64,000 nucleotides of DNA from Xanthomonas translucens pv. cerealis (GCF_006838285.1 NZ_CP038228.1:3348001-3412000), one strand, 5' to 3'; positions 9,183 to 18,782 are shown, counted from the stretch's first letter. Translations and numbers: made by a program. The notes: generated from the letters alone by a model not told the origin.

Positions 9183-9989
9183 TCAGGCGTCGAGCAAGGC
9201 GACCGCGCGGGTCCAGCCGGCCGAAGCGCGGTGGATCTTGACCGGGAAGCAGCACACGCGGAATCCATGCGCCGGCAGCGCATCCAGGTTGCGTAGCTTT
9301 TCCATGTGGCAGTAGCCGGTATGGATCCCGGCGCGATGGCCTTCCCAGATCACGCTGGCGTCGCCGGTCTGTGCATAGCGGCGCGCGGTGTGGCTGAACG
9401 GCGCGTCCCAGCTCCAGGCATCGGTGCCGGTGACGCGCACGCCGCGTTCGAGCAGATAAAGCGTTGCTTCGCGGCCGATGCCGCAACCACTGTCCACGTA
9501 GGCCAGCTCGCCGTGGCGCGCCGCGGCGGCAGTGTTGACCAGGACGATGTCCAGCGGCTGCAGCACATGGCCGATGCGCGCCAGCTCCGCCTCCACTTCG
9601 GCGGCACCGACCACGTGGCCATCGGGCAGGTGGCGGAAGTCGAGCTTGACGCCGGGACGCAGGCACCAGTCCAGCGGGACTTCGTCGATGGTCATCGCCG
9701 GCGCCCCGCCGTCCATCGTCGAGTGGTAGTGATAGGGCGCATCCATGTGGGTGCCGTTGTGCGTGGACAGGCGCAGTTCCTCGATCGCCCAGCCTTCGCC
9801 GCCGGGCAAGTCCGCCGTGTCGAGCCCGGGGAAGAACGCGGCCATCTGCGGCGCGGTCGCATGGTGTCCGTGATAGGTGATTTTCGGTTGCATCATCGGC
9901 GGATCGGAGGGCACATCGTTTTCGATCGCCATCGACAAGTCGATCAGGCGCGGCAGCGCGGCGGGGGAAGCGGCAAGCGAGCTGGTCAT
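9183..9989 (-). CDS. Cyclase-family metal-dependent hydrolase (PF04199)
   Basis: A 268-residue cytoplasmic protein of the kynurenine-formamidase-like cyclase family. The defining HxGTHxDxP motif is present as HNGTHMDAP (about 77-85), supplying metal-binding His and Asp; further conserved elements are [13 protein letters not shown] and the [10 protein letters not shown] region. The start at 9989 is preferred over 10010 because AGGAAG lies 7 bases upstream of it. It sits alone, between the LytS kinase and the AroQ-like operon, with no tryptophan-catabolism genes nearby, so the substrate cannot be assigned. Hydrolysis of a cyclic or N-formyl substrate is the family inference. Confidence 0.8.
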   Translation of the reverse strand: MTSSLAASPAALPRLIDLSMAIENDVPSDPPMMQPKITYHGHHATAPQMAAFFPGLDTADLPGGEGWAIEELRLSTHNGTHMDAPYHYHSTMDGGAPAMTIDEVPLDWCLRPGVKLDFRHLPDGHVVGAAEVEAELARIGHVLQPLDIVLVNTAAAARHGELAYVDSGCGIGREATLYLLERGVRVTGTDAWSWDAPFSHTARRYAQTGDASVIWEGHRAGIHTGYCHMEKLRNLDALPAHGFRVCCFPVKIHRASAGWTRAVALLDA

Positions 9990-10336
9990 CGGACTTCTTC
10001 CTGCGGACATGGCCGCATGCAGTGGGATGCACCACGGTAGGCGGCACGCGCAGGGCGAGCAATGCCGAAACCGACTTGGCGCTCAAGTGCGCTACAGCGA
10101 GCGCCACAGCGTGGCGTGCGCCGCGTCGCGGCTGCGATCCTGGTCACACCTCACCGCCGTGGCTGCTGGCTGCGGGCGTGCACTGCCGACCTGCCGCGCA
10201 CGGCTGCCATGCGGCGATCACCCGCCGCGTTTGGCCGTGGCGGTGCAGCGCGTAGACGATGTCCGGCACGCATGCCGCCGCTTTACTTCGCGGCGGCATG
10301 TGGCGTGCGCTCGCCTACCGGTCGGTGCAGCGCGCG
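9990..10336. other. Intergenic stretch, nothing recognised
   Basis: About 350 bases upstream of the cyclase gene and downstream of the AroQ-like operon. It must contain the cyclase promoter, but no clear -35/-10 pair, operator or hairpin terminator was identified. Confidence 0.4.
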
Positions 10337-10555
10337 CTACAGCCGGCTGACGCTGCGGATGCGGATCTCCTCGCTGTCCACGCCGTGCCGCTGCGCCGCC
10401 TGCGCGCGCAGTTGCTGCAGCAGGCGTTCCGGGTCCAGCGGCGCGGTGGCGTCCCAGCTGTGCGCCAGCGTGCCCCAGGCCACGCGCTGACCGTAGCTGT
10501 AGGCGTCGTAGTCGGCCAGGTAGTGGCGCGCGCGCTCAGGTGCCGACGTGGACAT
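10337..10555 (-). CDS. Small hypothetical protein of the AroQ-like operon
   Basis: A 72-residue product beginning MSTSAPERARHYLADY. It overlaps the end of the preceding AroQ-like gene by 20 bases, which suggests translational coupling and a function tied to it. The C-terminal segment (SEEIRIRSVSRL) looks like a beta strand. No known motif. The frame choice rests on the overlap and on its sensible amphipathic composition. Confidence 0.55.
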   Translation of the reverse strand: MSTSAPERARHYLADYDAYSYGQRVAWGTLAHSWDATAPLDPERLLQQLRAQAAQRHGVDSEEIRIRSVSRL

Positions 10556-10985
10556 CGCCTTCGTAGCCGTTGCAGCCCAGGTGTTCCAGCGCGATCGACA
10601 AGGCCAGCGCATAACTCTGCGCACAGTAGCCGCCGACCTGCCCCACGCGCTGCCGCGAGGCCGCGCACAGGCAGGGTTCGCGCTGGTCGCAGGCATCGTC
10701 GTGCACTTCCACATACGGCCGGCCCAGCCGCGCCACCGCGGCGGCGGCGGCGGCGCTGTCCGAGCAGGCGCCCGGATCCAGCAGCAGCATCTCCACCCGC
10801 GCCGCGTCGGCCTGGGTCAGCGCCTGCAGCAGTTCGGCCTCGCTTGCGCAGCCGCGCACCGCCAGGGTCTTGCCGGCGCGGCCGGCGTGTTCCAGCAATT
10901 GCCGCATCATCCGCGGTGCGATGCGCGCCGGGCGCCCGCGATGGCCGGCCACACTGTCCGGGCCGCGCAACAACAGGATCGACAT
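10536..10985 (-). CDS. AroQ-like (type II dehydroquinase fold) protein, second copy
   Basis: A 149-residue protein resembling type II 3-dehydroquinate dehydratase: N-terminal beta strand SILLLRGPDS in place of the usual xxVINGPNL, a central MLLLDPGA in place of ILNAGG, RPYVEVHDD in place of P-x-I-E-V-H-x-S, and a C-terminal YALALSIALEHLG helix matching the family. The catalytic Tyr-containing loop, the Asn of NAGG and the Arg/His after EVH are not conserved, so dehydratase activity is unlikely. A GAGGG site precedes ATG 10985, only 10 bases after the first copy. It is probably a pseudoenzyme with a structural or binding role. Confidence 0.6.
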   Translation of the reverse strand: MSILLLRGPDSVAGHRGRPARIAPRMMRQLLEHAGRAGKTLAVRGCASEAELLQALTQADAARVEMLLLDPGACSDSAAAAAAVARLGRPYVEVHDDACDQREPCLCAASRQRVGQVGGYCAQSYALALSIALEHLGCNGYEGDVHVGT

Positions 10986-10995
10986 GGCGGCGCCC

Positions 10996-11418
10996 TCAAC
11001 CGGCCAGCGCGGCGCGCGCGCCGAGGTGGCGCGCCGCCACGCCCAATGCGATCGCGTAGCTGTCGGCGAGTGCGCCATTGGCGATCACCGTCAGCAGCGG
11101 CGCGTGGCGCGGATGCAGCAGCGGCTCCAGCGCCTGCGCGCTGGCGTCGTGCACTTCGATGTACGGATGGCCAAGCGCATCGAGCGCCTCGCGCAGGTGC
11201 GCGCCGTGATCGGCCAGGTCCGCGGCCGGCAGCTCGCCGGAGTCCAGCAGCACCAGTTCGGTCTCGTCGCGTGCGCCCTGCTGCAGCCGCGCCACGATCT
11301 GCGCAGCATCGGCGCAGGCCACCGGCACCAGCTGGGCGCCGGATGCCCCGGCCAGGCGCCGCGCAACGGCAATGGCCGGCGCATCGCGGTGCGGGCCTTG
11401 GATCACCAGAATCGACAT
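10996..11418 (-). CDS. AroQ-like (type II dehydroquinase fold) protein, first copy
   Basis: A 140-residue tandem paralogue of the next gene: MSILVIQGPHRD, LVLLDSGE, HPYIEVHDAS and a final ADSYAIALGVAARHLG helix follow the type II dehydroquinase layout from end to end. As in its neighbour, the catalytic residues of true AroQ (Tyr of the lid, Asn of NAGG, His of the SN-x-H region) are replaced. It is the first gene of a three-gene operon. A GTP- or sugar-phosphate-type binding role is only speculation. The start could also be 11427 (MCCM...), and no strong ribosome site separates the two. Confidence 0.6.
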   Translation of the reverse strand: MSILVIQGPHRDAPAIAVARRLAGASGAQLVPVACADAAQIVARLQQGARDETELVLLDSGELPAADLADHGAHLREALDALGHPYIEVHDASAQALEPLLHPRHAPLLTVIANGALADSYAIALGVAARHLGARAALAG

Positions 11419-11522
11419 GCAACACATCCAACGGAGGGGACGCTGCAGACTGTAGGCGCGTGCCGCGTAAGCGCGCTATTGCACTATGCCGTGGCCGCGT
11501 AAAGCTTACGTAAGAATGAAGT

Positions 11523-11635
11523 CGGGACCCGTGACCCGGGACCCGTGACCGGGGACCCGAAGAATGGAAGTCGCTAGAGCTTCAGGTCGCGACGCTGCGC
11601 TTTTCCGGGTCCCCGGTCCCCGGTCCCTGGTCCCG
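11523..11635. repeat. GGGACCCG-type repeat, left copy
   Basis: Dense GGGACCC/GGGTCCC units flank a core at 11552-11617 that matches 13341-13406 at 60 of 66 positions in the same orientation. The ends are complementary (GGGACCCG and CGGGTCCC), so each copy can fold into a hairpin. Confidence 0.75.
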
Positions 11636-11717
11636 CCCACACCTGCAGCCGTGCGATCGCCGGCCGCATCTGCGATCATTCCCGGTTTCCCGCTGCCGAC
11701 GCTGCCAGGAACCTCCC

Positions 11718-13310
11718 ATGACCCAGACTGCCTTGCGCCGCGATGTCGGCCCATTCGCCCTGATGCTCACCGGCCTGGGCTCGATCATCGGCTCCGGCTG
11801 GCTGTTCGGCGCCTGGCGCGCCGCCGGGCTGGCCGGCCCCGGCGCGATCTGGGCCTGGCTGCTGGGCGCGGCGATCGTCACCACCATCGCCCTGGCTTAC
11901 GCCGAACTGGGCGCGATGTTCCCCGAGTCCGGCGGCATGGTCCGCTACAGCCACTACTCGCACGGCTCGCTGGTCGGCTTCATCGCCGGCTGGGCCAACT
12001 GGATCGCGATCGTGTCGGTGATCCCGGTCGAAGCCGAGGCGTCGGTGCAGTACATGGCGTCGTGGCCGTGGCAGTGGGCGCAGGATCTGTACGTGCAGCA
12101 GCCCGGCGGCGCCGGCGAGCTGTCGGTACCGGGCCTTTACATCGCCGCGGCGCTGGTGCTGGTGTATTTCCTGCTCAACTTCTGGAGCGTGAAGCTGTTC
12201 GCGCGCTCCAACAGCCTGATCACCGTGTTCAAGCTGGTGGTGCCGGCGCTGACCGGCATCGCGCTGGTCGCCAGCGGTTTCCACAGCGGGAACTTCAGCG
12301 TCGGCCTGCACGGCGGCACGCATACCATCGACTTCGCCGCGGTGCTGACCGCGGTGGCCACCGCCGGCATCGTGTTCAGCTTCAACGGCTTCCAGAGCCC
12401 GGTGAACCTGGCCGGCGAGGCGCGCGATCCCGGGCGCAGCATTCCGTTCGCGGTGCTCGGTTCGATCGCGCTGGCCACGGTGATCTACGTGATCCTGCAG
12501 GTGGCCTACATCGGCGCGGTGCCGCCGGAGCTGCTGGCCAAGGCCGGCTGGCACGGCATCGATTTCCGCTCGCCGTTCGCGCAGCTGGCGATCATCGTCA
12601 ACCTGCACTGGCTGGCGATGCTGCTGTACGTGGACGCCTTCGTCAGCCCCAGCGGCACCGGCATCACCTACACCGCCACCACTGCGCGGATGATCTACGG
12701 CATGGAGCGCAACGGCACGCTGCCGGCGGTGCTGGGCAAGCTGCATCCGCACTGGGGCGTGCCGCGCCCGGCGATGTTATTCAACCTGGCGGTGTCCTAC
12801 CTGTTCCTGTTCTTCTTCCGCGGCTGGGGCACGCTGGCCGCGGTGATCTCGGTGGCCACGATCATCTCCTACCTGACCGGCCCGATCAGCGCGATGGCGC
12901 TGCGCCGCCACGCGCCGGAGATGCACCGCCCGCTGCGCATCTTCGGCCTGCCGGTGCTGGCCGCCGCCGCCTTCGTGCTGGCCACCGAACTGCTGTACTG
13001 GGCGCGCTGGCCGCTGACCGGCGAGATCATTCTGCTGATGCTGGTGGCGCTGCCGGTGTACGCGTATTACCAGCACCGCCAGGGCTGGCAGGATTTCGGC
13101 CGGCACTTGCGCGGCGCCAGCTGGCTGATCGCCTACCTGCCGACCATCGCGCTGCTGTCGTGGGCCGGCAGCACCACCTTCGGCGGGCATGGCTACCTGT
13201 CCTATGGACCGGACCTGATCGTGGTCGGCGTGGTGGCGCTGGGCTTCTATTTCTGGGGCGTGCGCGCCGGCTGGCGCACGCCGTCGCTGCAGCAGGCCAG
13301 CGCCGGCTGA
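11718..13310 (+). CDS. APC-superfamily amino-acid permease
   Basis: Inner-membrane transporter of 530 residues with about 12 hydrophobic segments. The first helix carries the unwound GSIIGSGWLFG motif that binds the amino-acid backbone in this superfamily; further features are FSFNGFQSPVNLAGEARDPGRSIP after TM6 and PSGTGITYTATTARMIYGMERNG. Probable proton-coupled uptake of an amino acid or amine. It is flanked on both sides by copies of a 66-bp repeat and has no functional partners adjacent. The start at ATG 11718 gives a short cytoplasmic leader (MTQTALRRDVG) of expected length. Confidence 0.88.
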   Translation: MTQTALRRDVGPFALMLTGLGSIIGSGWLFGAWRAAGLAGPGAIWAWLLGAAIVTTIALAYAELGAMFPESGGMVRYSHYSHGSLVGFIAGWANWIAIVSVIPVEAEASVQYMASWPWQWAQDLYVQQPGGAGELSVPGLYIAAALVLVYFLLNFWSVKLFARSNSLITVFKLVVPALTGIALVASGFHSGNFSVGLHGGTHTIDFAAVLTAVATAGIVFSFNGFQSPVNLAGEARDPGRSIPFAVLGSIALATVIYVILQVAYIGAVPPELLAKAGWHGIDFRSPFAQLAIIVNLHWLAMLLYVDAFVSPSGTGITYTATTARMIYGMERNGTLPAVLGKLHPHWGVPRPAMLFNLAVSYLFLFFFRGWGTLAAVISVATIISYLTGPISAMALRRHAPEMHRPLRIFGLPVLAAAAFVLATELLYWARWPLTGEIILLMLVALPVYAYYQHRQGWQDFGRHLRGASWLIAYLPTIALLSWAGSTTFGGHGYLSYGPDLIVVGVVALGFYFWGVRAGWRTPSLQQASAG

Positions 13311-13318
13311 AGCCGGCG

Positions 13319-13428
13319 CGGGACTCGGGACCAGGGACTCGGGACCCGAAGAACGGAAGTCGGTAACGCTTCCGTTCGCGACGCTGCGCTTTTCCGGGTC
13401 CCCGGTCACCAGTCCCGGGGCCCGGCTC
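13319..13428. repeat. GGGACCCG-type repeat, right copy
   Basis: Direct repeat of the element left of the permease gene (core 13341-13406, 60/66 identical). It begins 9 bases after the permease stop codon and may also serve as its transcription terminator because its ends are complementary. Confidence 0.75.
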
Positions 13429-13763
13429 ACTCCCGCTGCACGTCGCGGGTGGCGCGGAGCTCCAAGTCGCGGCTCCAGTTAAACCATTGCGGCGAGTTTG
13501 CCAGCTCGGTGCCCAAGCACCTGCAGGTCGCGCGCGGCGCCGGCGAAGGTCCAGCTCGACAGCCATCCGTCGCCGCGCTGGTGGTAGCGCTTGGCGGTGT
13601 AGGCGGCGGCCTTGCCGGCCTTGATCCCGCCGTCCACCCAGTCCTGCCCAGCCGCAAACGGCAGCGCCGGCACGCTGCGCTTGGCGAAGGAGAATCCGAG
13701 TGTAGCGACGCAGGCGGCGGGCGACCACACGCTGCCGGCGTCACCCAGGAGGACGTGATGCAT
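13427..13763 (-). pseudogene. Degenerate hypothetical gene with probable frameshift
   Basis: Starting at 13763, one frame gives a coherent product up to about 13510 (MHHVLLGDAGSV...AYTAKRYHQRGDGWLSSW) but then ends at 13479, while another frame continues with a plausible C-terminus (FNWSRDLELRATRDVQ) to 13427. Joining the two needs a one-base shift near 13500. The family was not identified. It may be a decayed small gene, or chance. Confidence 0.3.
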
Positions 13764-13960
13764 ATCTCAAATTTCGATCGATACGTGCTCTAATCGCCGC
13801 GCTCGCGAAGCGCCTCGCAGTATCCGTGGACAACGCCATTTTCTGTGCGGTCAATCACGTTTCCCGCCTCATCCGCTCTCGATGATGCCCGCCATGCGCC
13901 CGCCTGCGCCCCCACCTTGGCCGCTCCGTCCTGGGCCGGCCGCTTTCGGAGTGAACAGAG

Positions 13961-15397
13961 ATGATGTCGATGTCGAGCAAATCCCGTCTCACCCGCTGCG
14001 TACTGGCCGCAGCGTTGCTGGCGGCAAGCGGTTCGGCATGGAGCTACGCCATCAATGGCGGCAAGGTCGTAGACGACAAGGGCAACGCCGTGCAGCTGCG
14101 CGGCGTCAACTGGTTCGGTTTGGATGGCAACGTGCACACCGTGCACGGCCTGTGGGCGCGCAACTGGAAAGACATGATCACGCAGATGCAGGGCCTGGGC
14201 TTCAACGCGGTGCGCCTGCCGTTCTGCCCGCAGACCTTGAACGGCACCGCGCCGAGCAGCATCGACTACGGCCTCAATCCGGACCTGCATGGCCTGAGCG
14301 CGCTGCAGGTGATGGACAAGGTGATCAACGAACTCAGCCGCCGCGGCATGTACGTGCTGCTCGACCACCACACCCCGGACTGCAATGCGATTTCCGAGCT
14401 GTGGTACACCTCCTCCTACAGCGAGCAGCAGTGGCTCAAGGACCTGAGCTTCGTCGCCAAGCGCTACGCACGCGTGCCGGGCGTGATCGGCCTGGACCTG
14501 AAGAACGAGCCGCATGGCGCGGCCACCTGGGGCAGCGGCAATGCAAGCACCGACTGGAACAAGGCCGCCGAACGCGCTTCGGCGGCGGTGCTGAAGGTGG
14601 CGCCCAAATGGCTGATCCTTGTCGAGGGCATAAGTGATAGCGCTAACTGCTCCAGCAGCGGCGGCCACTTCTGGGGCGGCAACCTTGAGCCGCTGGCCTG
14701 CACCGCGCTGAAGATCCCGGCCAACCGCCTGCTGCTGGCACCGCATGTATACGGTCCGGACGTGTTCATGCAGTCCTATTTCAGCGCCTCCAATTTCCCG
14801 GCCAATATGCCGGCGATCTGGGAGCGGCATTTCGGCCAGTTCGCCAAATCCGGGCATGCCTTGCTGCTGGGCGAGTTCGGCGGCAAGTACGGCCAGGGCA
14901 ATGCGCTGGACGTGCAGTGGCACAACGCGCTGGTCGACTACCTGATCGGCAAGGGCATCCACAGCGGCTTCTACTGGTCGTGGAATCCGAACAGCAACGA
15001 CACCGGCGGCATCCTCAACGACGACTGGAAGTCGGTACGCACCGACAAGGTCACCCTGCTGAAGAAACTGTGGGGCGATTCCAGCAGTTCGACACCGACG
15101 CCCACTGCTGCCCTCAGTCCTGCGCTCACATCCAGCCAGGGCGGCGCCAGCTTCAGCACCAAGACCGTGGTGGACAGCGACTGGAATGCCGGCTATTGCC
15201 ACCGCGTGCAGGTGACCAACACCGGCAAGGCCAGCGGCAACTGGGCGGTCAGCCTGTCGATCGGCGGCGCCGTCAACAACCTGTGGAATGCGACGTGGAC
15301 GCAGTCCGGCAGCACGCTCAACGCTGCCGGCGTAGGCTGGAACAAGACCCTGGCCCCCGGCGCCAGCGCCGAATTCGGCTTCTGCGCCGCGCGCTGA
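13961..15397 (+). CDS. engXCA: Secreted endoglucanase, GH5 with C-terminal CBM2
   Basis: A 478-residue cellulase closely resembling the major Xanthomonas endoglucanase EngXCA. It has a signal peptide to about residue 28 (SAWSYA), then a GH5 (beta/alpha)8 domain with LRGVNWFG, the acid/base Glu in DLKNEPHG (about 183), the HVYGPDVF motif and the nucleophile Glu in LLGEFGGKYG (about 305). A Ser/Thr/Pro linker (about 376-396) leads to a CBM2 cellulose-binding module with Trp-rich strands (NAGYCHRVQVTN, NLWNATWTQ) and a Cys pair. The linker is much shorter than the long Thr-Pro linker remembered for X. campestris. It would be exported by type II secretion and cleave cellulose beta-1,4 bonds in the plant wall. 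A 13-bp hairpin follows the gene. Confidence 0.92.
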   Translation: MMSMSSKSRLTRCVLAAALLAASGSAWSYAINGGKVVDDKGNAVQLRGVNWFGLDGNVHTVHGLWARNWKDMITQMQGLGFNAVRLPFCPQTLNGTAPSSIDYGLNPDLHGLSALQVMDKVINELSRRGMYVLLDHHTPDCNAISELWYTSSYSEQQWLKDLSFVAKRYARVPGVIGLDLKNEPHGAATWGSGNASTDWNKAAERASAAVLKVAPKWLILVEGISDSANCSSSGGHFWGGNLEPLACTALKIPANRLLLAPHVYGPDVFMQSYFSASNFPANMPAIWERHFGQFAKSGHALLLGEFGGKYGQGNALDVQWHNALVDYLIGKGIHSGFYWSWNPNSNDTGGILNDDWKSVRTDKVTLLKKLWGDSSSSTPTPTAALSPALTSSQGGASFSTKTVVDSDWNAGYCHRVQVTNTGKASGNWAVSLSIGGAVNNLWNATWTQSGSTLNAAGVGWNKTLAPGASAEFGFCAAR

Positions 15398-15444
15398 GCG
15401 CCTGCAGCGACACCGTCGTTGCGCGTCCTGCGCGGCGATGGCAA

Positions 15445-15475
15445 CGACCGGCAGCGCTCACGGCGCTGCCGGTCG
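15445..15475 (+). terminator. Strong hairpin downstream of engXCA
   Basis: A perfect 13-bp stem (15445-15457 with 15463-15475) and five-base loop 48 bases past the endoglucanase stop. Only a weak T-run (ATTT) follows, so it may act as a terminator or as a 3' stabilising stem. The rest of 15398-15723 shows no gene. Confidence 0.6.
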
Positions 15476-15723
15476 CATTTCGGGCCAGCACCATGAGCGG
15501 CGGCGCGGATGACGATCGTTGCGTGCGCGGATCCGTCCTGCGCGACACATCGGACGCCGGGTTTCTCCTCGGCAGCGGCCGCCACTGAAACCGCTCCAGG
15601 CGCCGGCGGCTCGGCAAAGCCCCCGCGGCCAGGCATCGGTGCCGTGCCATAAGTCACGTACCGAGCCCGGCACGCGCCCTCTATGCTGGTCCATTGTTCT
15701 CTTCCTTCTTGCAGGCCCTGCCC

Positions 15724-18600
15724 ATGCTCCGACCTTTGTCGCTGTTGATCTCCAGCATCCTCATCCTCGGCGCTGGCGCCGCCATCGCCCCGGCCAGCGC
15801 CGCGCCGCCGGCGCTGGCGGCCAAGGCCACCGTGCCGGAGATCGCCTACACCCGCTTCACCCTGCCCAACGGCCTGACCGTGGTGGTGCATGAAGACCAC
15901 AAGGCGCCGGTGGTGGCGGTGAGCATCTGGTATCACATCGGCTCCGGCGACGAGCCGGCCGGCAAGACCGGCTTCGCCCATCTGTTCGAGCACCTGATGT
16001 TCTCCGGCTCGGAGAACCACAAGGGCACCTATTTCGAGCCGTTCGAAAAGGTCGGCGCCACCGACATGAACGGCACCACCTGGTTCGACCGCACCAACTA
16101 CTTCGAGACCGTGCCGACCACCGCGCTGGACATGGCGCTGTGGATGGAATCGGACCGCATGGGCCACCTGCTCGGCGCGATCGGGCAGAAGGAACTGGAT
16201 ACCCAGCGCGGCGTGGTGCAGAACGAGAAGCGCCAGGGCGAGAACCGCCCGTACGGGCGCGTGGACGAGAACATCCTGGCCAACCTCTTCCCGGCCAACC
16301 ACCCGTACCAGCACGACACCATCGGCTCGATGGCCGACCTCGACGCGGCCTCGCTGGACGACGTCAAGCAGTGGTTCCACGACAACTACGGCGCCGCCAA
16401 CACCACCCTGGTGCTGGCCGGCGACATCACCGTGGCCCAGGCGAAGGCCAAGGCCGAGCAGTATTTCGGCGACATCCCCGCCGGCAGGCCGGTGCCGCGC
16501 CAGCAGCCGTGGATCACCCCGCTGGCCAGGCAGACCCGCGGCGTGCAGCACGACCACGTCGCGCAGCCGCGCCTCTACCGCACCTGGGTGGTGCCGCAGC
16601 TGGGCAGCGACGACGCCGTGCAGCTGGACCTGGCCACCACCGTGCTCGGCGGCGGCAAGACCAGCCGCCTGTACCAGCGCCTGGTGTACCGCGACAATCT
16701 GGTGGACGACGTCTCGGCCAGCATCCAGCCGTTCGCGCTGGCCAGCCAGCTGCAGATCAGCGCCGACGTGAAGGACGGCGTGGACCCGGCCAAGGTCGAG
16801 GCCGCCATCGCCGACGAATTGCAGAAGTTCCTGGCCGAAGGCCCGAGCGCCGACGAACTGCAGCGCGCGCAGATCGCTGCACGCGCCAGCTTCGTGCGCG
16901 GCCTGGAGGAGGTCGGCGGCAAGGCCGCGATCCTGGCCGAGGGCCAGGTCTACCGCAACGATCCGGGCGCCTACCAGCACGACCTGCAGCGCATCCAGGC
17001 CGCCACCGCGGCCAGCGTGCGCAAGGCCGCCGACACCTGGTTCGGCAAGGGCGACTACCTGCTGACCGTACTGCCGGCCGGCGACGGCTTCGACCCGGCG
17101 GCCGAGGACAAGGCAGTCAAGCCGCTGCCCGTGGCCGCAGGCAAGCCAGCACCCAAGCTACCGGCCAAGGCCAGCTACAGCGTCGGCAAGAACCAGGTGG
17201 ACCGCGCCACCGGCATCCCGGAAACCAGCCAGTTCCCGAGCCTGAGCTTCCCGCAGCTGCAGCGCGGCAAGCTCAAGAACGGCATCCAGGTGGTGCTGGC
17301 CGAGCGCCACACCATCCCGGTGACCCAGATCGAACTGCTGTTCGACGCCGGCTATGCGGCCGACCATGGGCACAAGCCCGGCACCGCCAGCTTCAGCGCC
17401 GCGCTGATGAACGAGAGCACCGCCTCGCTGGATTCGGTGGAAGTGGCGCAGCGCCGCCAGCACCTGGGCGCGATCACCGCAGTGGGCTGCAACCTGGACG
17501 CCTGCAGCGCCTCGTTGAATGCGCTCAACGACCAGTTGCAACCCTCGCTGCAACTGTTCGCCGACATCGTGCGCAATCCGGCCTTCAAGGCGTCGGACAT
17601 CGAGCGCATTCGCGGCCAGTGGCTGGCCGGCATCGCGCAGGAGAAGACCAAGCCCACCAAGCTGGCGATGCGCGCGTTGCCGCCGCTGCTGTACGGCACG
17701 ACCCACCCCTACGGCATCCCGCTCACCGGCAGCGGTACCGAGGCGGCGATCCAGAGCCTGGATGCGCGCGACCTTCAGGCCTTCCACGACCAATGGCTGC
17801 GCCCGGACAACCTGCGCATCCTGGTGGCAGGCGACACCACGCTGGCGCAGATCGTCCCGCAACTGGACGCGGTGTTCGGCGACTGGAAAGCGCCTGACAC
17901 CGCATTGCCGAAGAAAGACCTGCGCAATGTCGCAGCGCAGCCCGCGCCGCGCGTCTATCTGATGAATCGCCCGGACGCGCCGCAGTCAGTGATCATGGCC
18001 GGGTTGCTCGCGCCGTCGACCAAGGCGCCGGGCAACCTGGCCATCGACGTGGCCAACGATGCCTTCGGCGGCACCTTCACCTCGCGGTTGAACATGAACC
18101 TGCGCGAGGACAAGCGCTGGGCCTACGGCGCCAACAGCTTCATGCTGGACGCGCAGGGCCAGCGCCCGTTCCTGTTCTTCGCCCCGGTGCAGACCGACAA
18201 GACCGCCGAGTCGGCCGCCGAGATCCTGAAGGAAGCCAAGGCCGTGGTCGGCGCCAAGCCGCTGACCGCCGAGGAGATCGCCAACATCAAGAACCAACGC
18301 ATCCGCGCCCTGCCGGGCAGCTACGAGACCACCGGCGCGGTGCTGGGCGCGGTCGAGAGCATCGTCCAGTACGGGCGTGCGGACGACTACGTGCAGACCC
18401 TGAAGGTGCGCCTGGAAGGCATCGACCAGAACGCGGCGGAAGCGGCGATCAAGGACATCGTCGCGCCGCAGGCGATGACCTGGGTCATCGTCGGCGACCT
18501 CAAGCAGATCGAGGCGCCGGTACGCGCGCTGAAGCTGGGCCAGGTGCAGGTGCTGGACAGCGACGGCCAGCCGGTCAAGGCGAACGCCGCCAAGCAGTAA
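15724..18600 (+). CDS. Periplasmic M16-family zinc metallopeptidase (two-domain)
   Basis: A 958-residue pitrilysin-like protease made of two M16 halves. A signal peptide ends near ASA (residue 26). The N-terminal half holds the inverted zinc motif HLFEH (His86, Glu89, His90) in GFAHLFEHLMFSGS and the downstream Glu-rich helix QRGVVQNEKRQ. The C-terminal half (from about 510) has the fold but no HxxEH, as expected for the inactive partner that closes the chamber. It would degrade peptides in the periplasm. ATG 15724 is chosen because it directly precedes a good signal peptide; the frame opens earlier only through a TTG. Confidence 0.9.
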   Translation: MLRPLSLLISSILILGAGAAIAPASAAPPALAAKATVPEIAYTRFTLPNGLTVVVHEDHKAPVVAVSIWYHIGSGDEPAGKTGFAHLFEHLMFSGSENHKGTYFEPFEKVGATDMNGTTWFDRTNYFETVPTTALDMALWMESDRMGHLLGAIGQKELDTQRGVVQNEKRQGENRPYGRVDENILANLFPANHPYQHDTIGSMADLDAASLDDVKQWFHDNYGAANTTLVLAGDITVAQAKAKAEQYFGDIPAGRPVPRQQPWITPLARQTRGVQHDHVAQPRLYRTWVVPQLGSDDAVQLDLATTVLGGGKTSRLYQRLVYRDNLVDDVSASIQPFALASQLQISADVKDGVDPAKVEAAIADELQKFLAEGPSADELQRAQIAARASFVRGLEEVGGKAAILAEGQVYRNDPGAYQHDLQRIQAATAASVRKAADTWFGKGDYLLTVLPAGDGFDPAAEDKAVKPLPVAAGKPAPKLPAKASYSVGKNQVDRATGIPETSQFPSLSFPQLQRGKLKNGIQVVLAERHTIPVTQIELLFDAGYAADHGHKPGTASFSAALMNESTASLDSVEVAQRRQHLGAITAVGCNLDACSASLNALNDQLQPSLQLFADIVRNPAFKASDIERIRGQWLAGIAQEKTKPTKLAMRALPPLLYGTTHPYGIPLTGSGTEAAIQSLDARDLQAFHDQWLRPDNLRILVAGDTTLAQIVPQLDAVFGDWKAPDTALPKKDLRNVAAQPAPRVYLMNRPDAPQSVIMAGLLAPSTKAPGNLAIDVANDAFGGTFTSRLNMNLREDKRWAYGANSFMLDAQGQRPFLFFAPVQTDKTAESAAEILKEAKAVVGAKPLTAEEIANIKNQRIRALPGSYETTGAVLGAVESIVQYGRADDYVQTLKVRLEGIDQNAAEAAIKDIVAPQAMTWVIVGDLKQIEAPVRALKLGQVQVLDSDGQPVKANAAKQ

Positions 18601-18609
18601 CGCGACACG

Positions 18610-18637
18610 CGCATGGCCGGGAACTGCCGGCCATGCG
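18610..18637 (+). terminator. Hairpin downstream of the M16 peptidase gene
   Basis: An 11-bp perfect stem CGCATGGCCGG/CCGGCCATGCG with six-base loop, 9 bases after the stop codon. There is no T-run, so it may be Rho-assisted or a processing signal. Confidence 0.55.
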
Positions 18638-18782
18638 TTGCAAGGCGGCGTGCGGGCGGGATCGCCCGCGACGCTGGACGTCTCGGTAGCCCCCCCCTGC
18701 GCAGTGGTCCACACGCTGCCCAGCTGCGTCGTCCTGCACAGCCGTCGAGAGTGCTTGATCCTGCCGACTGGCAGCGAATTTC

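Noticed and set aside
10536..11418. AroQ-like genes as true 3-dehydroquinate dehydratases
   Set aside because: Catalytic Tyr loop, NAGG Asn and the His/Arg after EVH are replaced in both copies.
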